64,000 bases of DNA from contig ABHC01000005.1 in the NCBI GenBank assembly GCA_000171835.1, positions 170,999 to 234,998 of the forward strand, read 5' to 3'. Under the pieces are notes generated by a model. That model was not told the DNA's origin. It made no database searches and was given only the letters and a program-made list of their open reading frames with translations. Positions 19,067 to 28,746 of this stretch are shown in pieces; positions within the stretch are counted from its first letter, which is position 1, and each line of letters begins with the position of its first letter. The stretch comes from an alpha proteobacterium BAL199. Its GTDB lineage: Bacteria; Pseudomonadota; Alphaproteobacteria; Thalassobaculales; Thalassobaculaceae. Both the position numbers and the translations under genes were made by a program.

Positions 19067-20241
19067 GCGTTCAGATCCTTGATGGCACCGTCCAGCCCGC
19101 CGAGGGTCAGCGGGTACATCCGGTTCTCCATCAATTCCTGCACCATTCCGACCGACTGGGTGTACTTCCAGAACCGCTCCTGGACCGGATTCAGCCAAAC
19201 AGACCGCCGGAAATGCGACAGCAGGCGCTGGATCCACACCCCACCCGGTTCCGGGTTCATGTGCTCGACGCTGCCGCCGGCGACCGCGATCTCGTACGGG
19301 CTCATCGCCGCGTCGCCGACGAACACCGCCTTGTAGTCGGGGCCGAAGGTATGCAGCACCTCCATGGTGTCAATCCGCTCGACATGGCGGCGCCGGTTGT
19401 CGCGCCACAGCCGTTCGTACGGGCAGTTGTGGAAGTAGAAGTATTCCAGATGCTTGAACTCCGACCGGGCGGCCGAGAACAACTCCTCGCACAGCTTCAC
19501 GTAGGGATCCATCGAGCCGCCGACGTCGAGGAACAGCACGACGTTCACCACGTTGCGGCGTTCCGCCTGCATCTGCAGATCGAGCCAACCACCGTTCTTG
19601 GCGGTCTGTCGGATGGTGCCGCCGATGTCGAGTTCGTCTGGCCTGCCCTGGCGGGCGAACTTGCGCAGCTTGCGCAGCGCCACCTTGATGTTGCGGGTGC
19701 CAAGCTCGACCGTGTCGTCCAGGTTGCGAAACTCGCGCTTGTCCCAGACCTTGACCGCGCGGTTGTTGCGGTTGCCGTCCTGGCCGATCCGCACACCCTC
19801 GGGATTGTAGCCGTTGGCGCCAAACGGCGAGGTCCCAGCGGTGCCGATCCACTTCGAGCCACCCTGGTGCCGGCCCTTCTGCTCTTCCAGGCGCTGGCGC
19901 AGGGTCTCCATCAACTTGTCCCAGCCGCCCAGCGCCTCGACCTTCGCCATCTCCTCCGGCGTGAGATTCAGCTCAGCCAGCTTGCGCAGCCACTCCTCGG
20001 GCAGTTCCTTGCCGAACAGTTCGTCAAGCGCCTCCAGCCCCTGGAAGACATGGCCAAACACCTTGTCGAACCGGTCGAGGTGGCGTTCGTCCTTAACCAG
20101 GGCGGCGCGTGACAGGTAGTAGAAGGAATCGACCGACCACGCCGCGAGCCCGGCCTTCACGGCCTCCAGCAGGGTCAGGTACTCCGTGACCGACACCGGC
20201 ACCTGCGCCTCGCGCAGCGCGTAGAAGAACCGCGTGAACAT
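19063..20241 (-). CDS. VWA domain protein, CoxE-like
   Basis: The 392-residue protein matches CoxE-like VWA proteins (COG3552 type): a helical N-terminal half, a Gly/Asn-rich linker (GANGYNPEGVRIGQDGNRNN) and a VWA domain with a MIDAS-like FLDVGGSMDPY (D239, G241, S243). These partner with MoxR AAA ATPases in metal-dependent remodelling of other proteins. The moxR gene lies 446 bases upstream on the same strand, separated by one small secreted-protein gene. It overlaps the NlpC/P60 start by four bases. The client protein is unknown. Confidence 0.88.
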   Translation of the reverse strand: MFTRFFYALREAQVPVSVTEYLTLLEAVKAGLAAWSVDSFYYLSRAALVKDERHLDRFDKVFGHVFQGLEALDELFGKELPEEWLRKLAELNLTPEEMAKVEALGGWDKLMETLRQRLEEQKGRHQGGSKWIGTAGTSPFGANGYNPEGVRIGQDGNRNNRAVKVWDKREFRNLDDTVELGTRNIKVALRKLRKFARQGRPDELDIGGTIRQTAKNGGWLDLQMQAERRNVVNVVLFLDVGGSMDPYVKLCEELFSAARSEFKHLEYFYFHNCPYERLWRDNRRRHVERIDTMEVLHTFGPDYKAVFVGDAAMSPYEIAVAGGSVEHMNPEPGGVWIQRLLSHFRRSVWLNPVQERFWKYTQSVGMVQELMENRMYPLTLGGLDGAIKDLNA

Positions 20242-20310
20242 CCGACTCTTGTGACCTCCGCCAGAGCAGCGGTCAAGCGGCTACACTAGAGCCGGTGTGC
20301 GCGGCACTGG

Positions 20311-20691
20311 TTACTGCGCTTTCAAGGCCTTCTCGATGGACTTGCGGTGATTGAACAACTGGGCGGTCAGCGGGACCGCGTTCTCGTCCTGGCACTCGCG
20401 CTTGCGCGGCTTGGCCGTCACCGCCGCTTCCGCCATATAGTGATCGAGGAATCCGATGTCGTCATCGTCGGCGCCAAGCTGGACGAGCGTGTCACGCGCC
20501 AGCCCTCGGAAATACTCTTCTTCCTTGGGGTCTCCGCCGCACACCTTGACCGAGGCCAGGATGTAGCCGGCCTGGTCGGCATACTCCCGCATCGCCTGCG
20601 GCGCCGCATCGATCAGCTTTCCGGCCATCGCCGGGCCTGTCGTCCCCGTCACCACCAGCAAAACTGCCAGCATCGTTGCTCGAACTGTCAT
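20311..20691 (-). CDS. secreted hypothetical protein between moxR and the VWA gene
   Basis: The 126-residue product has a good signal peptide (cleavage near AMAG at about residue 24) and a mature part rich in acidic and lysine residues, with two cysteines (VKVCGGD and RECQD). The ATG at 20691 overlaps the moxR stop (ATGA), which supports it being a real operon member. No domain is recognised. It is a candidate periplasmic client or accessory protein of the MoxR/VWA pair, by position only. Confidence 0.65.
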   Translation of the reverse strand: MTVRATMLAVLLVVTGTTGPAMAGKLIDAAPQAMREYADQAGYILASVKVCGGDPKEEEYFRGLARDTLVQLGADDDDIGFLDHYMAEAAVTAKPRKRECQDENAVPLTAQLFNHRKSIEKALKAQ

Positions 20692-21548
20692 GCCCTGCCC
20701 TCCCGGCGTGCCAGGAACGCCAACCGCTCGAACAGGTGCACGTCCTGCTCGTTCTTCAGCAGCGCGCCGTACAACGGCGGGATCAGGTCCTTCTTGTCGG
20801 TCACCTTCAGCGCTTCCGGCGGAATGTCCTCGATCACCAGCAGCTTGATCCAGTCGAGGAACTCCGAAGTCGACGGCTTCTTCTTCACCCCAGGAACCTC
20901 GCGGATCTCGTAGAACGCCGTCAGCGCCGCCCGCAGAACCTCTTTCTTCAGGCCCGGGAAGTGCACGTCGACGATGCGTTCCATGGTGTCTGGGTCGGGG
21001 AACCGGATGTAGTGGAAGAAGCAGCGGCGCAAAAAAGCGTCCGGCAGTTCCTTCTCGTTGTTCGAGGTGATCAGCACGATCGGCCGGTGCCGGGCCGCCA
21101 CGGTCTCGCGGGTCTCATAGACATGGAACTCCATGCGGTCGATCTCCAGAAGGAGGTCGTTCGGGAACTCGATGTCGGCCTTGTCGATCTCGTCGATCAG
21201 CAGCACCACCTGTTCGTCCGACGCGAACGCATCCCACAGCTTGCCGCGCTGGATGTAGTTGGCGATGTTCTTGACCCGCTCGTCGCCAAGCTGGCCATCG
21301 CGCAACCGGGCGACCGCGTCGTACTCGTACAGGCCGTGCTGCGCCTTGGTGGTCGACTTGACGTGCCACTCGATCAGCGGCTTGCCGAGCGCGGTCGCGA
21401 TCTCACGCGCCAGCACGGTCTTTCCGGTCCCGGGCTCGCCCTTGACCAGCAGCGGCCGTCCCAGCGCGACCGCCGCGTTGACCGCGACCATCAGGTCCTC
21501 GGTTGCAACGTAGCGTTCGGTTCCCTCGAAGCGGGTCGTCTCGGCCAT
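20688..21548 (-). CDS. MoxR family AAA ATPase
   Basis: The 286-residue AAA protein has Walker A GEPGTGKT (37-44), Walker B VVLLIDEIDKAD and sensor 1 TSNNEKELPDAFLRRC. This is the MoxR branch, which works with VWA proteins to activate or insert cofactors into client complexes. Length is typical. It is 26 bases downstream of alaS on the same strand and overlaps the small secreted-protein gene by four bases. Confidence 0.9.
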   Translation of the reverse strand: MAETTRFEGTERYVATEDLMVAVNAAVALGRPLLVKGEPGTGKTVLAREIATALGKPLIEWHVKSTTKAQHGLYEYDAVARLRDGQLGDERVKNIANYIQRGKLWDAFASDEQVVLLIDEIDKADIEFPNDLLLEIDRMEFHVYETRETVAARHRPIVLITSNNEKELPDAFLRRCFFHYIRFPDPDTMERIVDVHFPGLKKEVLRAALTAFYEIREVPGVKKKPSTSEFLDWIKLLVIEDIPPEALKVTDKKDLIPPLYGALLKNEQDVHLFERLAFLARREGRA

Positions 21549-21574
21549 CCGGTGCTCCGTTATCCGTCTCGTTC

Positions 21575-24244
21575 TCAGGCGGTCGCCGGCGCCTTGGCCA
21601 ACGCTGCCTCGATCGCATCGAGGGCAGCCTGGGCTTGTGACGCATCCGGCCCTCCGGCCTGCGCCATATCGGGCCGGCCACCGCCGCCCTTGCCGCCGAG
21701 CGCCTCGGAGCCGACGCGGACCAGATCGACCGCGCTGATCCGCCCGGTCAGGTCCGCGGTTACGCCAACGACCAGCGACGCCTTGCCCTCGTCCCCGCTG
21801 ACCACCGCGACCACGCCAGATCCAATTTCCTTCTTCAACGCGTCAGCCAAGCCTTTCAGCTCCCGCGCCGGAACACCTTCCAGCGCCCGTGCGGCATAAG
21901 TAAGGCCTGCCACCTTCTTGACCTCGCCCGCGGCGCCGCCACCGGCCGCCAGCTTCTTGCGGGTTTCGACCAGTTCGCGCTCCAGCCGCCGGCGTTCCTC
22001 GACCAGGGCATGAACCCGCGCCGGCAGGTCTTCCGGTGTTGTCTTCAGTTCGGCCGCGGCCTCGCCAAGGGCCGCCTCGCGCGCTCCAATCCAATCGAGG
22101 GCGCCGGAACCGGTCACCGCCTCGATCCGGCGCACACCGGCCGCAACCGCGCTTTCGCCAACGATCTTGAACAGCCCGATGTCACCGGTGCGCCGAACGT
22201 GGATGCCGCCGCACAATTCCACCGACCAGGCCGCGCGGTTGGCCTTGTCGGCTGACCCGCCCATCGACACCACGCGAACCTCGTCGCCGTACTTCTCGCC
22301 GAACAGCGCCATGGCACCCTCGTCGATCGCCGCCTGCGGGGTCATCAGCCGGGTCGTAACCTCGGAATTGCCGCGCACCCGGCGGTTCACCTCGGCCTCG
22401 ACCCAGGCCAGATCCTCACGCGCGATCGATGCCGGATGGCTGAAGTCGAAACGCATCCGCTCTGGGGCCACCATCGAGCCCTTCTGGGCGACGTGCTCGC
22501 CCAGTCGCTGGCGCAACGCCTCGTGCATCAGGTGCGTGGCCGAATGGTTCGCCCGAGTCCGGTCCCGGCGCTCGGTTTCTACCGTCAACTGAACGGCATC
22601 ACCGACCGACAACGCACCGCCCGACAGCATGCCGCGGTGCACGAACACGTCACCCAGTTTGCGTTGGGTATCGACCACCGCAACCACCGCCGTACCGCCG
22701 TCAATCGCCCGGATCGTTCCGGTGTCGCCGACCTGGCCGCCGGACTCACCGTAGAACGGGGTCTGGTTCACGACCACCAGCACTTCGACCCCAAGTTCGG
22801 CCTTCTGCACTGGCTTGCCATCGACGAGCAGGGCGGTCACCTGACCCTCGGCCGCCGTGGTGTCGTAGCCGAGGAACTCGGTCGCTCCGGTCTTCTCGCG
22901 GACCTCGAACCAGACCGCGTCGGTCGCCGCCTCGCCGGATCCGGTCCACGCTTTGCGCGCCGCCGCGCGCTGCGCGTCCATCGCCGTGTCGAAGCCGGCC
23001 TGATCCACGGTCCGACCCTGGCCGCGCAAGATGTCGGCCGTCAGGTCGAGCGGGAAGCCGTAGGTATCGTAGAGTTTGAAGGCCACCTCGCCCGGCAGCG
23101 CCTGGCTGTCACCGAGCTTGCCGGTCGCCTCTTCAAGATGCTTCAGGCCGCGCCCCAGGGTGTCCTTGAAGCGGGTCTCCTCCAGTTGCAAAGTGCCGGT
23201 GATCAGCGCCTGGGCGCGCCCGAGCTCCGGATAGGCCCCGCCCATGTCGCGGACCAGGGTGGGCAGCAGCCGGTGCATCAACGGTTCGGTGCAGCCCATG
23301 ATGTGGGCGTGGCGCATCGCCCGTCGCATGATCCGGCGCAGCACGTAACCGCGGCCCTCGTTGGACGGCAGCACGCCATCGGCGATCAGGAACGCGCTGG
23401 CCCGCAGATGGTCGGCCACCACCCGGTGCGACACCTTGAACGGACCGTCCGGCTCGGTGTTCGACGCGTGCGCCGACGCCTCGATCAGCGCGCGCATGGT
23501 GTCGGTGTCGTAGTTGTCGTGTTTGCCCTGCAGCACCGCCGCGATCCGCTCCAGCCCCATGCCGGTGTCGATCGACGGCCGCGGCAGCGAGCGCCGCTCA
23601 TCCTTGGTGATCTGCTCGAACTGCATGAACACCAGGTTCCAGATCTCCATGAACCGATCGCCATCCTCGTCCGGGGAGCCTGGCGGGCCGCCCGCGATGT
23701 GCGGACCATGGTCGAAGAAGATCTCGGAACACGGGCCGCACGGACCGGTATCGCCCATCGCCCAGAAATTGTCGGAGGTCGCGATCCGGATGATCCGGTC
23801 GTCGGGCAGGCCGGCGATCTTGCGCCACAGGGCGGCTGCGTCCTCGTCTTCGCTGTACACCGTGACCAGCAACCGGTCCTTCGGCAGCGCAAAGTCCCGG
23901 GTGATCAGGTTCCAGGCATACTCAATCGCGTTCTCCTTGAAATAGTCGCCGAAGGAGAAATTGCCGAGCATCTCGAAGAAGGTGTGGTGGCGCGCAGTGT
24001 AGCCGACATTCTCCAGGTCGTTGTGCTTGCCACCGGCGCGCACGCATTTCTGCGCGGTCGCGGCCCGGACGTAATCGCGTTTTTCAGCCCCGGTGAAGAC
24101 GTTCTTGAACTGCACCATCCCGGCGGTAGTGAACATCAATGTCGGGTCGTTGCGCGGCACCAGCGGCGACGATTCCACGGCCGTGTGTCCGTGGGCAGCG
24201 AAGTAGTCAAGAAACACGCGTCGGATATCGTTCGTCGTCGCCAT
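21575..24244 (-). CDS. alaS: alanine--tRNA ligase
   Basis: The 889-residue enzyme charges tRNA-Ala in the cytoplasm. The class II catalytic domain is at the N-terminus ([16 protein letters not shown], then [15 protein letters not shown]). The editing domain has the zinc-binding HSATHLMH (about 565-572) and CGGIH (about 678-682). The C-Ala domain ends in [15 protein letters not shown], as expected. Length is normal. It lies downstream of recA on the same strand with a 152-base gap, an arrangement common in alphaproteobacteria. Confidence 0.97.
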   Translation of the reverse strand: MATTNDIRRVFLDYFAAHGHTAVESSPLVPRNDPTLMFTTAGMVQFKNVFTGAEKRDYVRAATAQKCVRAGGKHNDLENVGYTARHHTFFEMLGNFSFGDYFKENAIEYAWNLITRDFALPKDRLLVTVYSEDEDAAALWRKIAGLPDDRIIRIATSDNFWAMGDTGPCGPCSEIFFDHGPHIAGGPPGSPDEDGDRFMEIWNLVFMQFEQITKDERRSLPRPSIDTGMGLERIAAVLQGKHDNYDTDTMRALIEASAHASNTEPDGPFKVSHRVVADHLRASAFLIADGVLPSNEGRGYVLRRIMRRAMRHAHIMGCTEPLMHRLLPTLVRDMGGAYPELGRAQALITGTLQLEETRFKDTLGRGLKHLEEATGKLGDSQALPGEVAFKLYDTYGFPLDLTADILRGQGRTVDQAGFDTAMDAQRAAARKAWTGSGEAATDAVWFEVREKTGATEFLGYDTTAAEGQVTALLVDGKPVQKAELGVEVLVVVNQTPFYGESGGQVGDTGTIRAIDGGTAVVAVVDTQRKLGDVFVHRGMLSGGALSVGDAVQLTVETERRDRTRANHSATHLMHEALRQRLGEHVAQKGSMVAPERMRFDFSHPASIAREDLAWVEAEVNRRVRGNSEVTTRLMTPQAAIDEGAMALFGEKYGDEVRVVSMGGSADKANRAAWSVELCGGIHVRRTGDIGLFKIVGESAVAAGVRRIEAVTGSGALDWIGAREAALGEAAAELKTTPEDLPARVHALVEERRRLERELVETRKKLAAGGGAAGEVKKVAGLTYAARALEGVPARELKGLADALKKEIGSGVVAVVSGDEGKASLVVGVTADLTGRISAVDLVRVGSEALGGKGGGGRPDMAQAGGPDASQAQAALDAIEAALAKAPATA

Positions 24245-24396
24245 GGCGAATCTCCAGCCAGCACTGCCCCGGCATGCGAAAGCGCGGCTCGATCGAACCG
24301 CGCCCCCGCCAAGGAAAGCCCTCGCTTGTAGCGACGCACCGCCCGGCTGTCCAGGGAACGGAACACCGCTTCCCTAGCCGCCCGGCGACCGGTCGG

Positions 24397-25479
24397 TCAG
24401 GCGTCGTCGCCGCTGTCGCCCTCGCCCGGATCCGGGTCGCCGACCAGCATGGCGTCGGCCACCAGCCCGGCATTCTCACGGATCTTGCGCTCAATGATCT
24501 GCGCCACGTCCGGGTTCTGCCGCAGGAAGGTCTTCGCATTCTCCCGGCCCTGGCCGATCCGGTTGCCGCCGTGCGAGAACCAGGCACCGGACTTCTCGAC
24601 GATCCCGGCATTGACCCCGAGGTCGAGCAATTCGCCCATCTTCGATACGCCCTCGCCGTACATGATGTCGAACTCGACCACCCGGAACGGCGGTGCCAGC
24701 TTGTTTTTGACCACCTTCACACGGGTCTGGTTGCCAACCACCTCATCGCGGTCCTTGATCGCGCCGATGCGACGGATGTCCAGGCGGACCGAAGCGTAGA
24801 ACTTCAGCGCGTTGCCGCCGGTGGTGGTCTCCGGGTTGCCGAACATCACGCCGATTTTCTGGCGGATCTGGTTGATGAAAATCACCATGCAGCGCGACTT
24901 CGAGATCGATCCAGTCAGCTTGCGCAACGCCTGGCTCATCAGCCGGGCCTGCAGGCCGACATGGGTGTCGCCCATCTCACCTTCGAGCTCAGCCCGCGGC
25001 ACCAAGGCCGCCACCGAGTCCACCACCAGAACATCGATGGCTCCGGACCGCACCAGCGTGTCGGCGATCTCCAGTGCCTGCTCACCGGTGTCCGGCTGCG
25101 AGATCAGCAACTCGTCAACGTCGACCCCGAGCTTGCGGGCGTAGATTGGATCGAGAGCGTGCTCGGCATCCACGAAGGCGCAAGTACCGCCTGCCTTCTG
25201 GGCCTCAGCGACGACATGCAGCGACAGCGTGGTCTTGCCCGAACTCTCCGGCCCGTAGATCTCGACAACCCGCCCGCGCGGCAGGCCGCCGATCCCGAGC
25301 GCGATGTCGAGGCCGATCGAGCCGGTCGACACGGTGTCGATCTCGACCGCCCCTTCCCGCTGGCCAAGCTTCATCACCGAGCCCTTGCCGAACGCGCGCT
25401 CGATCTGGCTGAGCGCCGCCTCCAGTGCCTTGGATTTGTCCATCCCGTCCTTCTCGATTACGCGCAGCGCCACAGTCAT
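24397..25479 (-). CDS. recA: recombinase RecA
   Basis: The 360-residue protein has Walker A GPESSGKT (76-83), Walker [11 protein letters not shown] and the conserved MAW-type loops ([45 protein letters not shown]). It drives homologous recombination and triggers LexA self-cleavage. GGAGG eight bases before the ATG at 25479 fixes this start rather than the internal Met13. An SOS-type promoter and a leader hairpin lie just upstream (25538-25631). Confidence 0.98.
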   Translation of the reverse strand: MTVALRVIEKDGMDKSKALEAALSQIERAFGKGSVMKLGQREGAVEIDTVSTGSIGLDIALGIGGLPRGRVVEIYGPESSGKTTLSLHVVAEAQKAGGTCAFVDAEHALDPIYARKLGVDVDELLISQPDTGEQALEIADTLVRSGAIDVLVVDSVAALVPRAELEGEMGDTHVGLQARLMSQALRKLTGSISKSRCMVIFINQIRQKIGVMFGNPETTTGGNALKFYASVRLDIRRIGAIKDRDEVVGNQTRVKVVKNKLAPPFRVVEFDIMYGEGVSKMGELLDLGVNAGIVEKSGAWFSHGGNRIGQGRENAKTFLRQNPDVAQIIERKIRENAGLVADAMLVGDPDPGEGDSGDDA

Positions 25480-25537
25480 CGGCTCGCCTCCTTCTATCGC
25501 GGGGCACCCGGCGCGGCAACGGGCCTGTCCAGACTAA

Positions 25538-25569
25538 CGGCTGTGCCTTCCGAACCCGAGGCACAGCCG
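25538..25569 (-). other. perfect 11-bp hairpin in the recA 5' leader
   Basis: CGGCTGTGCCT (25538-25548) and AGGCACAGCCG (25559-25569) are perfect inverted repeats around a 10-base loop. No T-run follows on either strand, so it does not look like a terminator. It lies between the predicted recA promoter and the recA start and would fold in the leader RNA. Confidence 0.6.
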
Positions 25570-25582
25570 CCGCGCCCGACAG

Positions 25583-25631
25583 AATGTACTCTTTTTGTTC
25601 TTATTATCAAGTACATTTTCTCGTTTTGTTC
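25583..25631 (-). promoter_or_regulatory. recA promoter with two LexA-like sites
   Basis: Reading the minus strand, TTGATA (25610-25605) and TACATT (25588-25583) form a -35/-10 pair with 16-base spacing. The alphaproteobacterial LexA box is GAAC-N7-GAAC. Two near matches occur: GAAC-AAAAAGA-GTAC (25600-25586), between -35 and -10, and GAAC-AAAACGA-GAAA (25631-25617), just upstream of the -35. They are 31 bp apart, about three helical turns. Each has one intact GAAC half. Repression by LexA is inferred. Confidence 0.65.
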
Positions 25632-25666
25632 ACGTCTATATCGTGGATTCCTGGAGGTTCGCAGAC

Positions 25667-27646
25667 TCAAGATGTGGGGATCGACGTTCCGACAGTCCGT
25701 TTCACGGCAACGGCCAGCTGTTTCAGCGAGAACGGTTTGGGCAGGAACGCCACCCCTTCGGCGTCGACGATTCGCTGGCGCAGAGCGTCTTCCGAATAAC
25801 CGGAGATGCACACTACCGGCAGACCTGGTCGGCTCTCCCGCACTATCTTGAACAGCGTAGGGCCGTCGATACCGGGCATCACCACGTCGGTGATCAGCAG
25901 ATCGAGATGCGGCGCCTCGCGCTCCAGCAGTTCGAGCGCCGCCTCGCCCGATCGTGCCTCGATCACATGGTAGCCCTTGCTGCGCAACGCCCGGGCAGCG
26001 AACAGCCGGACCGGATCCTCGTCCTCCACCAGCAGCACGGTCCCGGTGCCGGACAGGTCGGAGTCGAGCCGCCCGTCAGCCGCTTCCACGACGGCGTCGA
26101 GTTCGCCGGACCACGCCGGCAGATAGACCGAGAATGTCGTGCCGGACCCGACCGTGCTGTCGACGAACAGATGCCCGCCGAACTGCTTGACGATGCCAAA
26201 CGCCGTGGACAGGCCGAGGCCGGTGCCCTGCCCTACTTCCTTGGTGGTGAAGAACGGTTCGAAGATGCGCGCCAGGTGTTCAGGCGGAATCCCGGTTCCG
26301 CTGTCCACCACATCGATCAGCACGTACTCACCGGGCGCCATCGCCTCTTCGCCCTGACGCAGCGGCTTGACCGTGGTTACCAGCGAGGTGTGCATGCGGA
26401 TCAGGCCACCCGACGGCATGGCGTCGCGACCGTTGACGACCAGGTTGATGATCACCTGCTCCAACTGGCCAACGTCGGCCTTCACCGGCTTCAGGTCGCG
26501 GCCGTGCACGAGCTCCAGGGTAACGGTCTCGCCGATCAGGCGACGCAGCAGGTGCGACAGGTCCGCCAGCGTCTCGGTGACGTCGATCACCCGCGGGATC
26601 AGGGTCTGCTGACGCGAGAATGCCAGGAGTTGGCGCACCAGGTTGGCCGCCCGGTTGGCGTTCTGCTTGATCTGCATGACATCGGCAAACGACTGGTCAC
26701 CCGGCCGGTGACGCTGCAACAGCAGGTCGCAGAATCCGGTCATCGCCGTCAGCAGGTTATTGAAGTCATGGGCCACCCCGCCCGCGAGTTGCCCGACGGC
26801 CTGCATTTTCTGGGACTGCACGAACTGGGTCTCCAGGATGCGGCGTTGCGTGATGTCGATCGCAAACACGATCGAGCGCTCGGCCGAGCCGTCCGCCTCT
26901 CGCCGCAGGAACAGCGAAACATACGCCTCCCCGTCCGGACCAAGTCCGGCTTCCACAGGATCATCGCGGTCGCTGCGCTGCATCGCGGCCGACACCCGCT
27001 CCCGATCCACCGGAACAATGCAATCCAGAAAGCCGGCCCCGACAAGCGCGTCATGACGATTGTCACCCGCTAACCGGCTGAAGAATCGATTATGTGCAAT
27101 GATCCTCCCGTCTCCGTCCAACTGCACCACGCCGATCGGCGCGTCCCGCATCACCGACGCAATCAGGGCTTCCGGCGATCCTTGCAGCTCAGGCTGTTCC
27201 GCTGCGACCCGCGTGTCGGGTAGGCGACGCAATGTCACCCTGTATCCCTCGTCCAGAGCCTCGAAGGTCGGGCTCACCCTTCCCGCCTCTCCATCGATTG
27301 CTTCGCCTTCCGTCAACCCCGGGCCCAGTTGTTCCGTAGCCTTCAGGCGCAGAACCTGCAGCCGCAGCCGCGCAAGTGCCCGACCGCCGCCGGTTCCGGC
27401 CTGTTCGCCCAAAAGCGTCACGATCGGGCCCTCGAAGGAGCCAAGGCGGCCGTCGTCGTCAAGCTGCAAGCGAACCACATCGGCATCGCTCGACGACACC
27501 GCTTTGGGCGCCACGCTACCATCTGCGAGCGTCGGCGCGGTGGTTGCGCTGCGGTCCCGCGCGCCAAACCACCACATCACTCCAGCCCCGATAACCGCTC
27601 CGGCCGCGATCGAGACGGCGCTGGCAAGCAATTGCTCTGCTTCCAT
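25667..27646 (-). CDS. cckA: hybrid histidine kinase, CckA-type cell-cycle regulator
   Basis: The 659-residue protein has one N-terminal membrane helix (about 8-27), a PAS domain (about 155-270), a HisKA dimerisation helix with phospho-His293 (LAGGVAHDFNNLLTAMTGF), a HATPase domain (about 390-520) and a C-terminal receiver domain (about 545-655) with the phospho-Asp in LLITDVVMPG. This order and the HisKA sequence are those of CckA, which passes phosphate through ChpT to CtrA and controls cell cycle and flagellar genes in alphaproteobacteria. It follows flhB by 11 bases and is probably cotranscribed with the basal-body operon. Confidence 0.88.
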   Translation of the reverse strand: MEAEQLLASAVSIAAGAVIGAGVMWWFGARDRSATTAPTLADGSVAPKAVSSSDADVVRLQLDDDGRLGSFEGPIVTLLGEQAGTGGGRALARLRLQVLRLKATEQLGPGLTEGEAIDGEAGRVSPTFEALDEGYRVTLRRLPDTRVAAEQPELQGSPEALIASVMRDAPIGVVQLDGDGRIIAHNRFFSRLAGDNRHDALVGAGFLDCIVPVDRERVSAAMQRSDRDDPVEAGLGPDGEAYVSLFLRREADGSAERSIVFAIDITQRRILETQFVQSQKMQAVGQLAGGVAHDFNNLLTAMTGFCDLLLQRHRPGDQSFADVMQIKQNANRAANLVRQLLAFSRQQTLIPRVIDVTETLADLSHLLRRLIGETVTLELVHGRDLKPVKADVGQLEQVIINLVVNGRDAMPSGGLIRMHTSLVTTVKPLRQGEEAMAPGEYVLIDVVDSGTGIPPEHLARIFEPFFTTKEVGQGTGLGLSTAFGIVKQFGGHLFVDSTVGSGTTFSVYLPAWSGELDAVVEAADGRLDSDLSGTGTVLLVEDEDPVRLFAARALRSKGYHVIEARSGEAALELLEREAPHLDLLITDVVMPGIDGPTLFKIVRESRPGLPVVCISGYSEDALRQRIVDAEGVAFLPKPFSLKQLAVAVKRTVGTSIPTS

Positions 27647-27657
27647 GCGGATTTCGC

Positions 27658-28734
27658 TCAGTCGCCGAACGTCCGGCCCTTGAGCCGGTAAACGTAGGAG
27701 ATCACCTGGGCCACCGCCTTGTAGTAGGTTTCTGGGATCTGCTCGTCGATCTCGACACTGGCGAACAGCGCGCGCGCCAGGGGCGGGTTCTCGACAATCG
27801 GAACTTTGTGTTCCTTCGCGACCTCACGGATCCGAAACGCAACCGCGTCGGATCCCTTTGCCACCACGACCGGTGCCGCCATCGCCGAAGTGTCGTACTG
27901 CAGTGCGACGGCAAAGTGGGTCGGGTTGGTGATCACCACATCGGCCTTCGGGACCGCCGCCATCATGCGCCGCCGTGCCCGGTCCGCACGGATCTGCCGC
28001 AGACGCGCCTTGATCTGCGGATCGCCTTCGGCCTGCTTGTGCTCATCGCGGATGTCCTGTCGGGACATCCGCAACTGCTTGTAATGCTCGTATCGCTGAT
28101 AGATGTAGTCGGCGATCGCCACCACGGCCATGAACGCCAGAACGCCCATCATCAGCCGAATGACCAGCGTCTGGATTTCCTTGAGGACCTCGATGAGATC
28201 CATCGTCAGAAGCTCTTCGGCGCGATCAAGCTCAGGCGACATCAGGACATAGGCGATGAATGCCACAATCGCGAGCTTGATGATGCCCTTGATGAACTCC
28301 ACGATCGATTTCAGGGAGAACAGCCGCTTGAAGCCGGCGAGCGGCGACAGCTTCTCCAGCTTCGGCATGATCGGATCGGTTGTGAACAGAATCCCCGACT
28401 GTCCCAGGGTAGCCGCCACGCCAAGCACCATCACCGTGCCCAGGGTCGGTGCCAGCGCCAGGAAGGTATCGATCACCAGCCCCATCAGGATCTCGCTGGT
28501 GCTGCCGGCATCGATGCGGGCAACCGCCGCGTGCTCGATCACCACCGCCATCGACGAGTAGAGCTGGATGGCCATGTAGGGAGCCAGGATCGTCACCGCG
28601 AAGGTCAACGCCAGCAACGACGCAAAGTTGGTGACCTCTTTGCTCTGGGCAATCTGTCCCTTCTTGCGAGCGTCTCCGAGCTTCTTGCCGGTTGGCTCCT
28701 CAGTTTTTTGGGAGTCGTCCTGGGAGTCCGACAT
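27658..28734 (-). CDS. flhB: flagellar export switch protein FlhB
   Basis: The 358-residue protein has a polar N-terminus, four membrane helices (about 30-210) and the C-terminal cytoplasmic domain with the self-cleavage site NPTH at residues 270-273. FlhB switches the flagellar type III export gate from rod/hook to filament substrates. The C-terminal tail ends YVYRLKGRTFGD. It lies between fliR (12-base gap) and cckA. Confidence 0.97.
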   Translation of the reverse strand: MSDSQDDSQKTEEPTGKKLGDARKKGQIAQSKEVTNFASLLALTFAVTILAPYMAIQLYSSMAVVIEHAAVARIDAGSTSEILMGLVIDTFLALAPTLGTVMVLGVAATLGQSGILFTTDPIMPKLEKLSPLAGFKRLFSLKSIVEFIKGIIKLAIVAFIAYVLMSPELDRAEELLTMDLIEVLKEIQTLVIRLMMGVLAFMAVVAIADYIYQRYEHYKQLRMSRQDIRDEHKQAEGDPQIKARLRQIRADRARRRMMAAVPKADVVITNPTHFAVALQYDTSAMAAPVVVAKGSDAVAFRIREVAKEHKVPIVENPPLARALFASVEIDEQIPETYYKAVAQVISYVYRLKGRTFGD

Positions 28735-28746
28735 CGCCCGCTTCGT

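Noticed and set aside
22436..24331. 631-codon plus-strand open frame over alaS
   Set aside because: It is antisense to alaS along its whole length and has low-complexity His/Arg/Gln-rich composition. The alaS frame explains the sequence.
25538..25569. Reading the recA leader hairpin as the cckA terminator
   Set aside because: It lies downstream of the recA promoter and has no T-run, so intrinsic termination is unlikely.
25595..27073. 492-codon plus-strand open frame over cckA
   Set aside because: It is antisense to the kinase and begins inside the recA promoter region. No domain is seen.
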